This document shows positions 54,339 to 63,339 of a stretch of DNA of 64,000 nucleotides, piece after piece (within the stretch, counting starts at the first letter, position 1; each line of letters begins with the position of its first letter). Below the pieces are notes generated by a model. It saw only the letters and a program-made list of their open reading frames with translations. It had not been told where the DNA came from and made no database searches. Both the position numbers and the translations under genes were made by a program. The stretch covers positions 186,001 through 250,000 of the forward strand of contig CAVRGQ010000003.1 in NCBI GenBank assembly GCA_963720785.1. Reading direction: 5' to 3'. The DNA is from CAVRGQ01 sp963720785 (GTDB taxonomy: Bacteria; Actinomycetota; Acidimicrobiia; IMCC26256; DASPTH01).

Positions 54339-55358
54339 TCAGTCGGTCTTCTTGGCGCGGCTGGGGGCGACGCGGGGCGGCTCCCCCGGCATCTTCGGGT
54401 AGACGGGCGGCCACGGCGCGTCGGTGAGGCCGCGCTCCCCCAGGTCGCGTGCTGACATTTCGAGCAATGGCACGAGCGATTGCGGCTCGGTGTCGATGCC
54501 AGCCCACGGATCGCCTTGCGCTGCGTAGCGCGCAGGCACGGTGAGCGCGGTGCACGCCTCGGGGTCGATGGTGTCGAGCTCGTCCCACGTGAACGGGGTC
54601 GACACCTGCGCCCCGGTGCGGGCCCGGATCGACCACGCCCCGAACACCGTCTTGTGGGGCGCGTTCTGGTTGAAGTCCACGAAGATGCGCTCGCCGCGCT
54701 CTTCCTTCCACCACGCGTCGGTGAGGAGGTCGGGCCGCCGACGGGCGAGCTCACGCGCGACCGCCACTGCGCCGGCGCGTACCTCGATCGGTGTCCACTC
54801 GGGTGCGAGGCGCACGTATACGTGAATGCCCCGGTTGCCGGTCGTCTTGGGGTGGCCGACGATGTCGACTTCGTGGAGGAGTTCGCGCACCACGTGCGCG
54901 GCCTCACGCGCCTGTTCGAAGTTGGTGCCGGGCTGTGGATCGAGGTCGATGCGCAGCTCGTCGGCGTGCGCGCCGTCGCTGGCGAGGTTGGGCCACACAT
55001 GGAAGCCGAGGCACCCGAGGTTCACCGCCCACACGACGTGCGCGAGGTCGGCGATCACCAGCGCGTCGGAGGTGGTGCCGTTCGGTGTGCTCACCACCGC
55101 GGTCTCGAGCCAGCCGGGCGCGTTGTCGGGCACCCGCTTCTGGAAGAACGACGACTTGCCCACGCCGTTGGGGTACCGCTCCATGAGCACCGGCCGCCCC
55201 CGCATCGCCGCGAGCGCGGCCGGAGCCACGGACTGGTAGTACTCGACCACGCCGAGCTTGGTCACGCCCGCACGCGGGAACATCACCTTGTCGGGGGACG
55301 ACAGGCGCACGACGCGACCGTCGATCTCCAACTCCAGGGCGGGGGTCTTCGAGGGCAC
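54339..55358 (-). CDS. LigD-type DNA polymerase (primase-polymerase) domain protein
   Basis: The 339-residue protein is a stand-alone polymerase domain of the bacterial non-homologous end-joining ligase D family: SSPDKVMFPRAGVTKLGVVEYY, the catalytic pair Asp138/Asp140 in LRIDLDPQPG, TTGNRGIHVYVRL and a third acidic residue in ERIFVDFNQN followed by PHKTVFGAWS. It adds ribo- or deoxynucleotides at DNA breaks. No Ku or ligase gene is beside it. The C-terminus is basic (SRAKKTD). The upstream amidohydrolase is not co-transcribed with it in this direction; it lies on the same strand downstream by 22 bases. Confidence 0.9.
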   Translation of the reverse strand: MPSKTPALELEIDGRVVRLSSPDKVMFPRAGVTKLGVVEYYQSVAPAALAAMRGRPVLMERYPNGVGKSSFFQKRVPDNAPGWLETAVVSTPNGTTSDALVIADLAHVVWAVNLGCLGFHVWPNLASDGAHADELRIDLDPQPGTNFEQAREAAHVVRELLHEVDIVGHPKTTGNRGIHVYVRLAPEWTPIEVRAGAVAVARELARRRPDLLTDAWWKEERGERIFVDFNQNAPHKTVFGAWSIRARTGAQVSTPFTWDELDTIDPEACTALTVPARYAAQGDPWAGIDTEPQSLVPLLEMSARDLGERGLTDAPWPPVYPKMPGEPPRVAPSRAKKTD

Positions 55359-55380
55359 CGGGTGACGGTACCCCGATTTC

Positions 55381-56619
55381 TCAGTTCTTCAGCGTGAGGT
55401 CGTCGTTGAGCGACAGCATGTTGAGGGCGTTGCCGCGGCAGATCTTGTACACGATCTCGTCGGGAAGGCCGGCGAGGATCTTCTCGACGTACTCCGCCGT
55501 GTGGGGCCACGTGGTGTCGGTGTGCGGGTAGTCGGTCTCGTAGGTGACGTTGTTGATGCCCACCTCGTGGATCGACTTCACACCGTGGTTGTCTCGGAAG
55601 AAGCAGCCGAAGACGTGGTCCTCGTAGTAGGTGGACGGCGGCTCGGGGATGAGCTTGCGGGTGTGCATCCAGCCGTCGTGGGTGGCCCACACGTCGTCGG
55701 CGCGCTCGAGCACGTAGGGCAGCCAGCCGATCTGGCCCTCCGAGTACGCGACGCGCAGGTTCGGGAAGCGCGGGAACAGCCCCGAGAACAGGTAGTCGGA
55801 CAGCGACGCCATCGCCATGTTGAACGTGAGCGTGGCTTGCACCGCGATCGGCGCGTCGGCCGAGGTGGCGAGCATCGACGACGACGAGCCGATGTGCATG
55901 CACACCGTGGTCATCGTCTCGTTGCACGCCTCGAAGAACGGGTCCCAGTGCCCGCTGTGGATGCTGGGCAGGCCGAGGTGGATCGGGAGCTCGCTGAACG
56001 CGACCGCACGCACCCCGCGGGCGGCGTTGCGGCGGATCTCGGCGGCGGCGAGCTGCGGGTCCCAGAGCGGGACGATGCACAGCGGGATGTTGCGCCCGCC
56101 CACGTCGGCGCACCAGTCCTCGACCATCCAGTCGTTGTAGGCCTGCACGCCGAGGAGAGCGACGTCCTTGTCCTCGGCCTCGAGGAACACCTGGCCGCAG
56201 AAGCGCACCGCGGTCGGGAAACCGAGCGACGCCTCGACCCCGGCAGCCTCGAGGTCCCTGATGCGGGCGTGCTTGTCGGTGCAGCCGATCCACATGTCGT
56301 CGTAGGTGATGCACTCGAGATCCATCAACGACTTGTCGAACTTCCAGATGTCGCCGCCGGGCACCGCCCAGTTCGGGATCGCCACGTGCGACTTGTGCAC
56401 GTAGATCGTCTTGTCGTCGTAGACCCAGCAGTCGGCGGGACGGCCCGAGGGGTCCTCGTCGAGCTGGTACGTGCCGGCGCCGACCATCTTGGCGCCGCGG
56501 ATGTTGCGGCGTTCCACCCGCGGGGCCTGGTCGAGGTACTTCGCCGGGAACCGCGACGTGAACATGTCGGCGGGTTCGATGATGTGGTCGTCGACCGAGA
56601 CGATCATGGGCATCGACAT
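55381..56619 (-). CDS. Amidohydrolase_2 family protein
   Basis: The 412-residue protein belongs to the large actinobacterial amidohydrolase_2 (ACMSD/gamma-resorcylate decarboxylase-like) group: VSVDDHIIEPADMF at the start, MHIGSSSSM, YSEGQIGWLPYVLERAD and the late YETDYPHTDTTWPHT with the metal Asp. The first motif has DDH where ACMSD has HxH. Such genes commonly sit beside acyl-CoA and SDR genes in degradation clusters. An operator-like dyad (56721-56737) and a GATAAT -10 box on this strand lie about 100 bases upstream. The polymerase gene follows 22 bases after its stop. Confidence 0.9.
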   Translation of the reverse strand: MSMPMIVSVDDHIIEPADMFTSRFPAKYLDQAPRVERRNIRGAKMVGAGTYQLDEDPSGRPADCWVYDDKTIYVHKSHVAIPNWAVPGGDIWKFDKSLMDLECITYDDMWIGCTDKHARIRDLEAAGVEASLGFPTAVRFCGQVFLEAEDKDVALLGVQAYNDWMVEDWCADVGGRNIPLCIVPLWDPQLAAAEIRRNAARGVRAVAFSELPIHLGLPSIHSGHWDPFFEACNETMTTVCMHIGSSSSMLATSADAPIAVQATLTFNMAMASLSDYLFSGLFPRFPNLRVAYSEGQIGWLPYVLERADDVWATHDGWMHTRKLIPEPPSTYYEDHVFGCFFRDNHGVKSIHEVGINNVTYETDYPHTDTTWPHTAEYVEKILAGLPDEIVYKICRGNALNMLSLNDDLTLKN

Positions 56620-56720
56620 GGGCGTGGCTCCTCCTGAGTCGAGCTGCGTCGCCCGCTTCCGGACGTTCCTGCGTGTCTACCGGAACCCGGGAACCCGCAT
56701 CAGGGCCGATGGTCCCATTA

Positions 56721-56737
56721 TCTGACGACCCGTCAGA
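56721..56737. promoter_or_regulatory. Operator-like dyad overlapping a leftward -10 box
   Basis: TCTGACG-ACC-CGTCAGA is a perfect 7-3-7 palindrome, the layout of many TetR-family sites. It overlaps GATAAT (minus strand, 56722 to 56717), a good -10 box for the amidohydrolase at 55381-56619. No TetR gene is in the neighbourhood. Confidence 0.55.
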
Positions 56738-56851
56738 ATCCTGCGCACAGGGCCACGCGTGGTCACGTGCACCTGGGCCGCTCACCGGCACACGAGAGCC
56801 TCGCAATCGCCCTGAAGCCGCAAACGGTGCCGCGTTAGTTTCGTGGACGTG

Positions 56852-57592
56852 ATGGAACTGGCAGGAACGCGCGTGATGGTCACCGGTGCGACGAGCGGCC
56901 TGGGTGCTGCGATGGCCGCGGCCCTGCGGGGGGCCGGCGCGCGCGTTGTCGTTACCAGCCGCCGGCTGGTCCGGGCGCAGGCCGCCGCGCAGGTGCTCGG
57001 GCCCGACGCCGTGGGCGTGGCACTTGACGTCCGTGACGAGGCGTCGGTCAGCGCCGCGGTCGGTGAGGTCTGGGATCGGCTCGGCGGCCTCGATGTGCTC
57101 GTCAACAACGCCGGGATCGGGATGCGCACGGTCAACCCGCACTTTTTCACCGTCGCGCAAGCGTTCTGGGAGGTCACCGCGGAGGGTTTCCGCGATGTGA
57201 TCGACACGAAGGTCACCGGCGCGTTCCTTGTGGCCAAGGCGGTGGCGCCGCGGATGGTGGCCGCCGGCTCCGGACGGATCGTCAACATCTCGATGAGCGA
57301 GCAGACCATGACGCGACGGGGCTTCGTCCCCTACGGCCCGGCTGGGGCGGCCGTCGAAGCGCTGTCCCGAGTGATGGCTGCCGATCTGGTGGACACGCCA
57401 GTAACCGTCAACGTGCTCCTGCCGGGCGGCGCCACCGCGACCGGCATGGTTCCCGAGGACACGCCCCAAGAGGTCCGCGATCGTCTGCTCGATCCCGCAG
57501 TCATGGGCCCGCCGATCATCTGGTTGGCCTCGGCGCGCGCCGCCGGTGTGCACGACCAGCGGATCGTGGCCACCGAGTTCGCCGAGCACTGA
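56852..57592 (+). CDS. SDR family protein lacking the catalytic lysine
   Basis: The 246-residue protein has a normal SDR frame: TGATSGLG (11-18), NNAGIGM (85-91), a Ser in NISMSEQ and Tyr161. The YxxxK motif reads YGPAG, so the Lys that lowers the Tyr pKa and binds the ribose is replaced by Gly165. Either it is inactive in the usual reaction or a different base is used. ATG 56852 gives the typical start MELAGTRVMVTG; GTG 56843 is possible. The C-terminus (IVATEFAEH) is short. Confidence 0.87.
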   Translation: MELAGTRVMVTGATSGLGAAMAAALRGAGARVVVTSRRLVRAQAAAQVLGPDAVGVALDVRDEASVSAAVGEVWDRLGGLDVLVNNAGIGMRTVNPHFFTVAQAFWEVTAEGFRDVIDTKVTGAFLVAKAVAPRMVAAGSGRIVNISMSEQTMTRRGFVPYGPAGAAVEALSRVMAADLVDTPVTVNVLLPGGATATGMVPEDTPQEVRDRLLDPAVMGPPIIWLASARAAGVHDQRIVATEFAEH

Positions 57593-57676
57593 GCCACCCC
57601 TCGGACCACCCGGCCGCGGAGCCGTTCGATGACACGAGGACGTACACGCAACGAACTTGCGGGTCCGGGGCGACGC

Positions 57677-57694
57677 CGCTGGGACACCCCAGCG
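57677..57694. terminator. Hairpin between convergent genes
   Basis: CGCTGGG (57677-57683) and CCCAGCG (57688-57694) form a perfect seven-base stem with a four-base loop in the 170-base gap between the SDR stop (57592) and the PhyH-type gene stop (57763). No U tract is seen. The rest of the gap shows nothing recognisable. Confidence 0.45.
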
Positions 57695-57762
57695 TGCAGC
57701 CTCACAGTCACCTGAGCCGACCAGAGCGGCAGATGTGCGGTGTCGCGGCTCGGTGGGCGTGG

Positions 57763-58578
57763 CTAGGCGCGTCCGTTGCGCGAGCGTATGGCTGCCGCGT
57801 GACGGGCGGCGAGTTCGTAGACCCCGAGGTCTCGCAGGCGCGCCGTCCACGGGCGATCGAGTGTCTGCCAGTACGACCCGTAGCTCGGATACCGATCCAC
57901 GTCGTCACCGCCATCCCAGTCCGGGTCGAACAGCCGCGCAAAGCTCGCCCGTACAAGCGCTTCTTCTGCGCCGTCGACGGGATCTGCGACGAAATCGACG
58001 CGCCATTGTCGGCGCACGGTTCCACCGACGCTGCCATGTGTGAGGTGCTCGTCGAAGGCGATGAGATCGCCTGGCATCGTTGCCAGCGCCAAGGCGTCGA
58101 TCGAGCGCGCCGCCCCCTCATCCCGGTGCGAGCGAGGAACAACACGTAACGCTCCCGAAGTAGCGTCGACGGGTTCGAGGTATGCGACGAAGCCCAAGCT
58201 CGGGATTGCCACGTCGCTGTCGGCGTGTAGCCCGCTCGATCCGAAATACCGGGTGCCCTTGGCCCGCCCAGGCAGCACTCGGCGCCCAAGAAGCTCCGCC
58301 GCCAGCACCGAGAGTGCATCGAGGAGAGCGACACTCACCGGGGTCAGTTCACACATCATCACGACGCTGCGGAACTCGACGCCACCGGCTCCGGACTTCA
58401 TGTCGCCGTCGGCTCGAAGACCGCTCTTCAACGCGTCGTCGACCTCTGCCGAGAGTTCCGACGGGTCGAAAGCCCTTCGCAGCACTGCGTAGCCGTCGTC
58501 GTGAAACCGCGCAATGGTCTGATCACTGTCCGAGCGGTCGGCGATGCCATTCCACGTCACGGGCTGATCATCGCCCAA
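57763..58578 (-). CDS. Phytanoyl-CoA dioxygenase (PhyH) family protein
   Basis: The 271-residue protein has the PhyH-type iron site: HADSD (His118, Asp120) and distal His181 in DEHLTHGS, with the 2OG-binding Arg in RRQWRVDF. The N-terminus IARFHDDGYAVLRRAF is typical. Members hydroxylate carboxylic acids, phosphonates or natural products using 2-oxoglutarate. It has a somewhat lower GC content than its neighbours to judge by eye, which could mean transfer. The 190 bases upstream (58579-58769) contain no gene on either strand that I can support. Confidence 0.85.
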   Translation of the reverse strand: MGDDQPVTWNGIADRSDSDQTIARFHDDGYAVLRRAFDPSELSAEVDDALKSGLRADGDMKSGAGGVEFRSVVMMCELTPVSVALLDALSVLAAELLGRRVLPGRAKGTRYFGSSGLHADSDVAIPSLGFVAYLEPVDATSGALRVVPRSHRDEGAARSIDALALATMPGDLIAFDEHLTHGSVGGTVRRQWRVDFVADPVDGAEEALVRASFARLFDPDWDGGDDVDRYPSYGSYWQTLDRPWTARLRDLGVYELAARHAAAIRSRNGRA

Positions 58579-58769
58579 TCTTCAGCATGTCGCACTTGTT
58601 CGCGGACTCGGCGCTCAGGACCGCGGACCCAACAGTTCATCTTCTCACCCAACATCGTCCTCCACACCGTCTCGCGGTCGAGCACGCGTATTGCCCGTTC
58701 AGGGGCGGACTCGGAGAGACACCCCAGGGTGTCGTTACCTCGCGCTCGCTCGCGTGGTTCACTGCGCCG

Positions 58770-59276
58770 GTGCGCATCGTCGTGTTGTCCGACACCCACA
58801 TACGTGACCGCGTCCTCGGCGACGACCGCGCACTCGGGTTGCCGCCGGTGGCGGTGGCCGAGATCGACCGGGCGGATCTCGTGCTGCACTGCGGCGACGT
58901 GGTCGAGCCCGAACTGTTGGAACGGCTGCGGGCGCGGAAGCCGCTGCACGCGGTGCTCGGCAACAACGACACGGCGCTCCACGGCGCGCTGCCCGGACAA
59001 CTGGTGGTGGACGCCGACGGCGTGCGCATCGGGATGGTGCACGACAGCGGCCCCACGAAGGGCCGGGCCGCCCGGGTGCGCCGTTGGTTCCCCGACTGCG
59101 CCGTCGTGGTCTTCGGCCACAGCCACATGCCGGTGAACGAAGCCGGCCTCGACGGCCAGTGGCTCATGAACCCCGGCTCCCCCACCCAGCGTCGACGGTC
59201 CCCCACGCACACCGTCGGCGTGATCGAGACGCGGAACGGCGCGTTCTGGAGCGCCGAGATCGTCGACGTCGGCTGA
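58770..59276 (+). CDS. YfcE/MJ0936-type metallophosphoesterase
   Basis: The 168-residue protein has the calcineurin-like motifs: LSDTHIRD (Asp8, His10), VLHCGDVVEPE, LGNNDTALHGA, GMVHDSG and FGHSHMP, plus MNPGSPTQRR. It is a cytoplasmic phosphodiesterase with two metal ions, size as in YfcE. GTG 58770 is preceded at six bases by a -10-like TTCACT (58758-58763), suggesting a leaderless mRNA. It converges on the enoyl-CoA hydratase gene eight bases beyond its stop. Confidence 0.9.
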   Translation: MRIVVLSDTHIRDRVLGDDRALGLPPVAVAEIDRADLVLHCGDVVEPELLERLRARKPLHAVLGNNDTALHGALPGQLVVDADGVRIGMVHDSGPTKGRAARVRRWFPDCAVVVFGHSHMPVNEAGLDGQWLMNPGSPTQRRRSPTHTVGVIETRNGAFWSAEIVDVG

Positions 59277-59284
59277 GGAGGGGG

Positions 59285-60139
59285 TCAGGCCCCCTCGTAG
59301 TTCGGCTTCCGCTTCTCCGCGAACGCGAGTGATCCCTCGTTCACGTCGTTCGACACGAACGCGATCGACGACGACATCGCCTCGAACAGCGCCGCATCCT
59401 GGAAGCCCTTGCGCACCAGCCCGTTGATCGTGCGCTTGATCGACTGCACCGCGATCGGCCCGTTGGCCGCGATCTCGCGGGCGAGCGCGAGCGCGTGGTC
59501 GTCGAGCTCGTCGCGCGTCACCACCTCCTGCACGAGGCCGATCCGCAACGCGTGCGCGGCGTCGAAGCGACGGCCGGTGAGCGCGAGCAACTTGGTGTTG
59601 GCGGCGCCGCACTCCAACGCCATGCGCATGTCGGCGCCCGCGACCACGGGGATGCCGAGCGTGGCCTGCGGGAAGGCGAACACCGCGTCGTCGGACGCGA
59701 TGCGGATGTCGCCGAGCAGCGAGACCTCGAGCCCCGCCCCGAGGCAGTAGCCCTGGATGGCGACGACCACCGGCTGCGGGAGGTCGCTCACCACCTGGTA
59801 GCGCTCGAAGCACAGGCGGGCGCGCTCGTAGGAGTTTCGCACCTGCTCGGCGGCGGAACGACCGGCGTGCCGTTCGTCGAGCGACTCCGTCTCCGGCTTC
59901 AGGTCCTCCCCGGCACAGAACGCCCGGCCCTCGCCGCGCAGCACCACCGCTCGGATGTCGGGGTCGAAGCGCAACTCCTCGGCGATCTCGACGAGGCCGT
60001 TGGTCGCGCCCCACACCCAGGCGTTGAGCTTCTCCGGCCGGTTGAGTGAGACGATCGCCACCGGGCCGTCACGGCGCAGGGTCACGAACGGCTTGCCCTG
60101 GCGATCGACGACGGGGTCCTGGGTCGGGTCCTTCAGCAC
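59285..60139 (-). CDS. Enoyl-CoA hydratase/isomerase family protein
   Basis: The 284-residue crotonase-fold protein has VAIVSLNRPEKLNAW, the oxyanion-hole segments RGEGRAFCAGEDLKP and AIQGYCLGAGLEVSLLGDIRIA, and ATLGIPVVAGA. The first catalytic Glu position falls in VSLLGDI and the second in LGIPV, so one or both acids may differ from classical hydratases; the precise reaction is open. GTG 60139 was chosen because a good promoter (-35 TTGCGC, -10 GATCCT) ends seven bases before it. It is divergent from the acyl-CoA dehydrogenase at 60222. Confidence 0.88.
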   Translation of the reverse strand: MLKDPTQDPVVDRQGKPFVTLRRDGPVAIVSLNRPEKLNAWVWGATNGLVEIAEELRFDPDIRAVVLRGEGRAFCAGEDLKPETESLDERHAGRSAAEQVRNSYERARLCFERYQVVSDLPQPVVVAIQGYCLGAGLEVSLLGDIRIASDDAVFAFPQATLGIPVVAGADMRMALECGAANTKLLALTGRRFDAAHALRIGLVQEVVTRDELDDHALALAREIAANGPIAVQSIKRTINGLVRKGFQDAALFEAMSSSIAFVSNDVNEGSLAFAEKRKPNYEGA

Positions 60140-60146
60140 GGGCGGA

Positions 60147-60175
60147 AGGATCGCTCGCCCTGCCCACGGGCGCAA
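60147..60175 (-). promoter_or_regulatory. Leaderless promoter of the enoyl-CoA hydratase gene
   Basis: On the minus strand TTGCGC (60175-60170), a 17-base spacer and GATCCT (60152-60147) are followed seven bases later by GTG 60139. Spacing is optimal and the start codon would be at or next to +1. Confidence 0.5.
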
Positions 60176-60221
60176 GCCGTCCAGGTAGGGTCCTGCCGTT
60201 CCCGCGCACACGGAGTGACCC

Positions 60222-62387
60222 ATGCCGATCGCCATCACCGACGACCACCTCGCCCTTGCCGAGGTGGCCGCCGACTTCCTCCAGGCCAACGACTCCCGCG
60301 GCGCCCGCGCGCCCTGCTCGAGGCCGACGCCGAGACGCTGCCCCCGTTCTGGGACCAGCTCCGGGAGCTCGGCTGGCTCGGCCTGCACCTGCCCGAGGAG
60401 CACGGCGGCTCCGGCTTCGGCCTCCCCGAGCTCGTCGTCGTGGTCGAGCAGCTCGGCCGCGAGGTCACACCCGGCCCGTTCGTCCCCACGGTGATCGCAT
60501 CGGCGCTGCTCGCGACGGCCGCGCCTGCCGACCTGCAGTCCCGGCTCCTGCCCGGCCTCGCCGACGGCTCGACGCTCGCGGCGATCGGCACCGGCGGCGC
60601 CGTCAGCTCGCCGGCACCATCGCGTCCGGTGCCACCGCTTCTGGAGCAGGGGGCACCGTGCTCGGCGCCGGCCTCGCCGGGATCGCACTCCTCCCGGCGG
60701 GCGACGACGTCGTGGTCGTCGACCTGCGCGGCGCGGGCGTGACCGTCACCCTCCCGCTGAACGTGGACGACACCCGCCGTGCGGGCACGGTCGCCCTCGA
60801 CGGCGCCACCGTCGAAGTGATCCCCGGCGCCCGGGGCCTGCTGCTCGACCTCGCGCGGCTCGTGTTCGCCGCCGAGGCCACCGGGATCGCCCCCGCGACC
60901 ACCGACATGGCCGCGGCCTACGCCAAGGAGCGCGTGCAGTTCGGCCGGCCCATCGCCACCTTCCAGGCGGTGAAGCACCACTGCGCCAACATGCTCGTCG
61001 CCGCCGAGCTGGCGACCGCCTCGGTGTGGGACGCCTCACGCACCACGCCCGGCACCGACGAGTTCACGCAGGCGGTGGCCATGGCCGCGACCCTCGCGGT
61101 GCCCGCGGCGGATCTCTGCGCCAACCTGAACATCCAGGTGCACGGCGGCATCGGCTTCACCTGGGAACACGACGCGCACCTCTACCTGCGCCGCGCCCTC
61201 AACATCGCCGCGATCGTCGACCCCGACGACGCCGGCGCCGTCGTCACCGACGGTCTGCGCAACGGCGTGAAGCTGTCACGGGCCGTCGACCTGCCGCCCG
61301 AGGCGGAGGCGGTGCGCACGCAGGTGCAGTCGGTGGTCGCCGAACTGCTCCCGCTCGACGACGCCACGCGCACGAAGCGCCTCGTGGCCACGGGCTACAC
61401 GGTGCCGCACTGGCCCGAGCCCTACGGCATCGCGGCCGGCGCCATCGAGCAGCTCGTGATCGAGGAGGAGTTCCGCGCCGCGGGCATCCAGAAGCCGAAC
61501 TACGGCATCACCGGCTGGGTCATCCTCACGCTCGTGCAGCACGCCACCGAGGACCAGGTCGCACGGTGGGTGCAGCCCGCGCTCGACCAGGAGCTGATCT
61601 GGTGCCAGCTCTTCAGCGAGCCCGACGCCGGCTCCGACGCCGCGGGCGTGAAGACCAAGGCCACACGAGTCGACGGCGGCTGGATCCTGAACGGGCAGAA
61701 GGTCTGGACGAGTGGCGCACACGAGGCCGCGTTCGGCTTGGCCACGGTACGCACCGACCCCGAGGCGAAGAAGCACGCCGGCATCACCACGATGGTGATC
61801 GACATGCACGCGGAGGGCGTCGAGGTTCGGCCCCTGCGCCAGATCACCGGCGGCACCGACTTCAACGAGGTGTTCTTCTCCGACGTGTTCGTACCCGACG
61901 ACGACGTCGTCGGCGCGATCAACGACGGGTGGACCGTCGCGCGCCACGCTCGGCAACGAGAGCGTGAGCATCGGTGGCGGCGACGGCGGCATGACCTTCC
62001 CGGCGAGCACGCTGCTCGCGCCGTTCGACGCGCACCCCGAACGACTGTCGGGCGGCGCGGCGCGGCGTGGGCCGCTACGCCGCGCACGTGGAGGCCATCA
62101 CCGCGATGAACCACCGCACCGCGGCGCGTGCCGTCGCCGGTGGCGGTCCCGGACCCGAAGGCGCAGTCACCAAGCTCGTGCTCTCGGAGAACGGCCACGA
62201 GGTCACCGCGATCCTCGTCGAGCTCGCGGGGCCCGACCTCGCCTTCCTCGAGGGCGACGGGATGATGGGCGGTTACATGTCGCTGGTGCACCGCGCGCTG
62301 TCGATCGCGGGTGGCACGTCGGAGATCAAGCGCAACCAGATCGGCGAGCGCATCCTCGGCCTGCCGCGCGATCCCCTGATCAAGTAG
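60222..62387 (+). CDS. Fused acyl-CoA dehydrogenase with two ACAD domains (FadE34-like), four frameshifts
   Basis: Across 60222-62387 the pieces join into about 721 residues: MPIAITDDHLALAEVAADFL, then (shift near 60303) FWDQLRELGWLGLHLPEEHG, then (shift near 60600) TGIAPATTDMAAAYAKERVQ and QVHGGIGFTWEHD of domain 1, then domain 2 with CQLFSEPDAGSDAAGVKTKA and WTSGAHEA (FAD/substrate region), then (shift near 61943) LGNESVSIGGGDGG, then (shift near 62062) GRYAAHVEAI to the ending GTSEIKRNQIGERILGLP. Length and two-domain layout match FadE34-type enzymes used in side-chain oxidation of bulky CoA esters. The four shifts cancel in total. Confidence 0.85.
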
Positions 62388-63230
62388 CGCGCGGGTAACC
62401 GCTCGCGAACACGGAGAGATCCTGGCGTTCGCCGACGCCACGCGGCGCAACGTGCGGGCCTCCTCGGTGCCGACCTCCGGTCGTGCGTGCTGAACTGCGT
62501 GGTTGTCCCACACGAGGAGCTCGCCGGGCGACCACTCGTGCACGTACACGTGGTCGTCGCGGTACAAGTGGGTGAAGAGCTTCTCGATCAGCGCGGTGCT
62601 GGCGTCGGGGTCGAGGCCCTCGATCGCGTCCGTCTGCTGTTCGGTGATCGCGAGGATGGGGCGTGCGGTGTCGCGGTGCGGCCACAGCACCGGGCGCAGC
62701 GAGTGCGGGTAGCTCTCGTCGAGCCGCCCGCCGCGCACGCGCACGACGGCCTCCCGCTCGGGGGTCGCCACATCGACCGCGTGCCGGGCGTCGCGTCCGT
62801 CGACCCGCCCGCGGAGCTCTGACGGCAGGTCGGCCGCGGCCGCCTGGCCGTCGACGAACCAGGTCTGGGTGCCCGCAGGCGGCAGCTCGACCGCGTACAG
62901 CGAGATCGCGTCGTACGGTTGCGGGAAGAAGAAGTAGTCGCAGTGCCACGACGCCGCGGTGCCGGCCAGTGCGCCGCCGGGCCGCACGTTCGACACCCAG
63001 CCGATCGCCCGTTCCTCGTCGATGCCCTCGGTGGCGATCGGCCCGAGGGCCGCCAGCAGCCGCAGGTGCTCGTCGTCGGTCAGCCCGGGGGCCGACACCA
63101 CAAGGAGGCGGTGCTCGGAGAAGGCGGCGCGCCATTCGTCCCAGATGGGGGAATCAGCCGGTGCGTTCGGGTCGATTCCCGCGATCCGGGCCCCGAACGT
63201 CGGGTGCAATGGTTCCGCCCGCAGCAGCAT
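62380..63230 (-). CDS. TauD/TfdA family dioxygenase, frameshifted at the end
   Basis: ATG 63230 starts LLRAEPLHPTFGARIAGIDP, the typical TauD N-terminus. The iron site is WHCDYFFFP (His and Asp) and the distal His lies in LLVWDNHAVQHARPEV, followed by the 2OG-binding Arg region RTLRRVA. One base is missing near 62442 (CACGCGGCGC), after which it ends VGERQDLSVFASGYPRAT at 62380, overlapping the convergent acyl-CoA dehydrogenase by eight bases. About 283 residues. The substrate may be a sulfonate, sulfate ester or aryloxyacid. Confidence 0.85.
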
Positions 63231-63339
63231 GGGAAGATCCTGCCATGCCCAGTGGCTCGAGGCCCTCTGGCTCAAGATCGTCCGACCGGGTGCCGATGTC
63301 TTTGCCGGGAGCGGTAGGGCGCGGGCAGTGGAGGACGAG

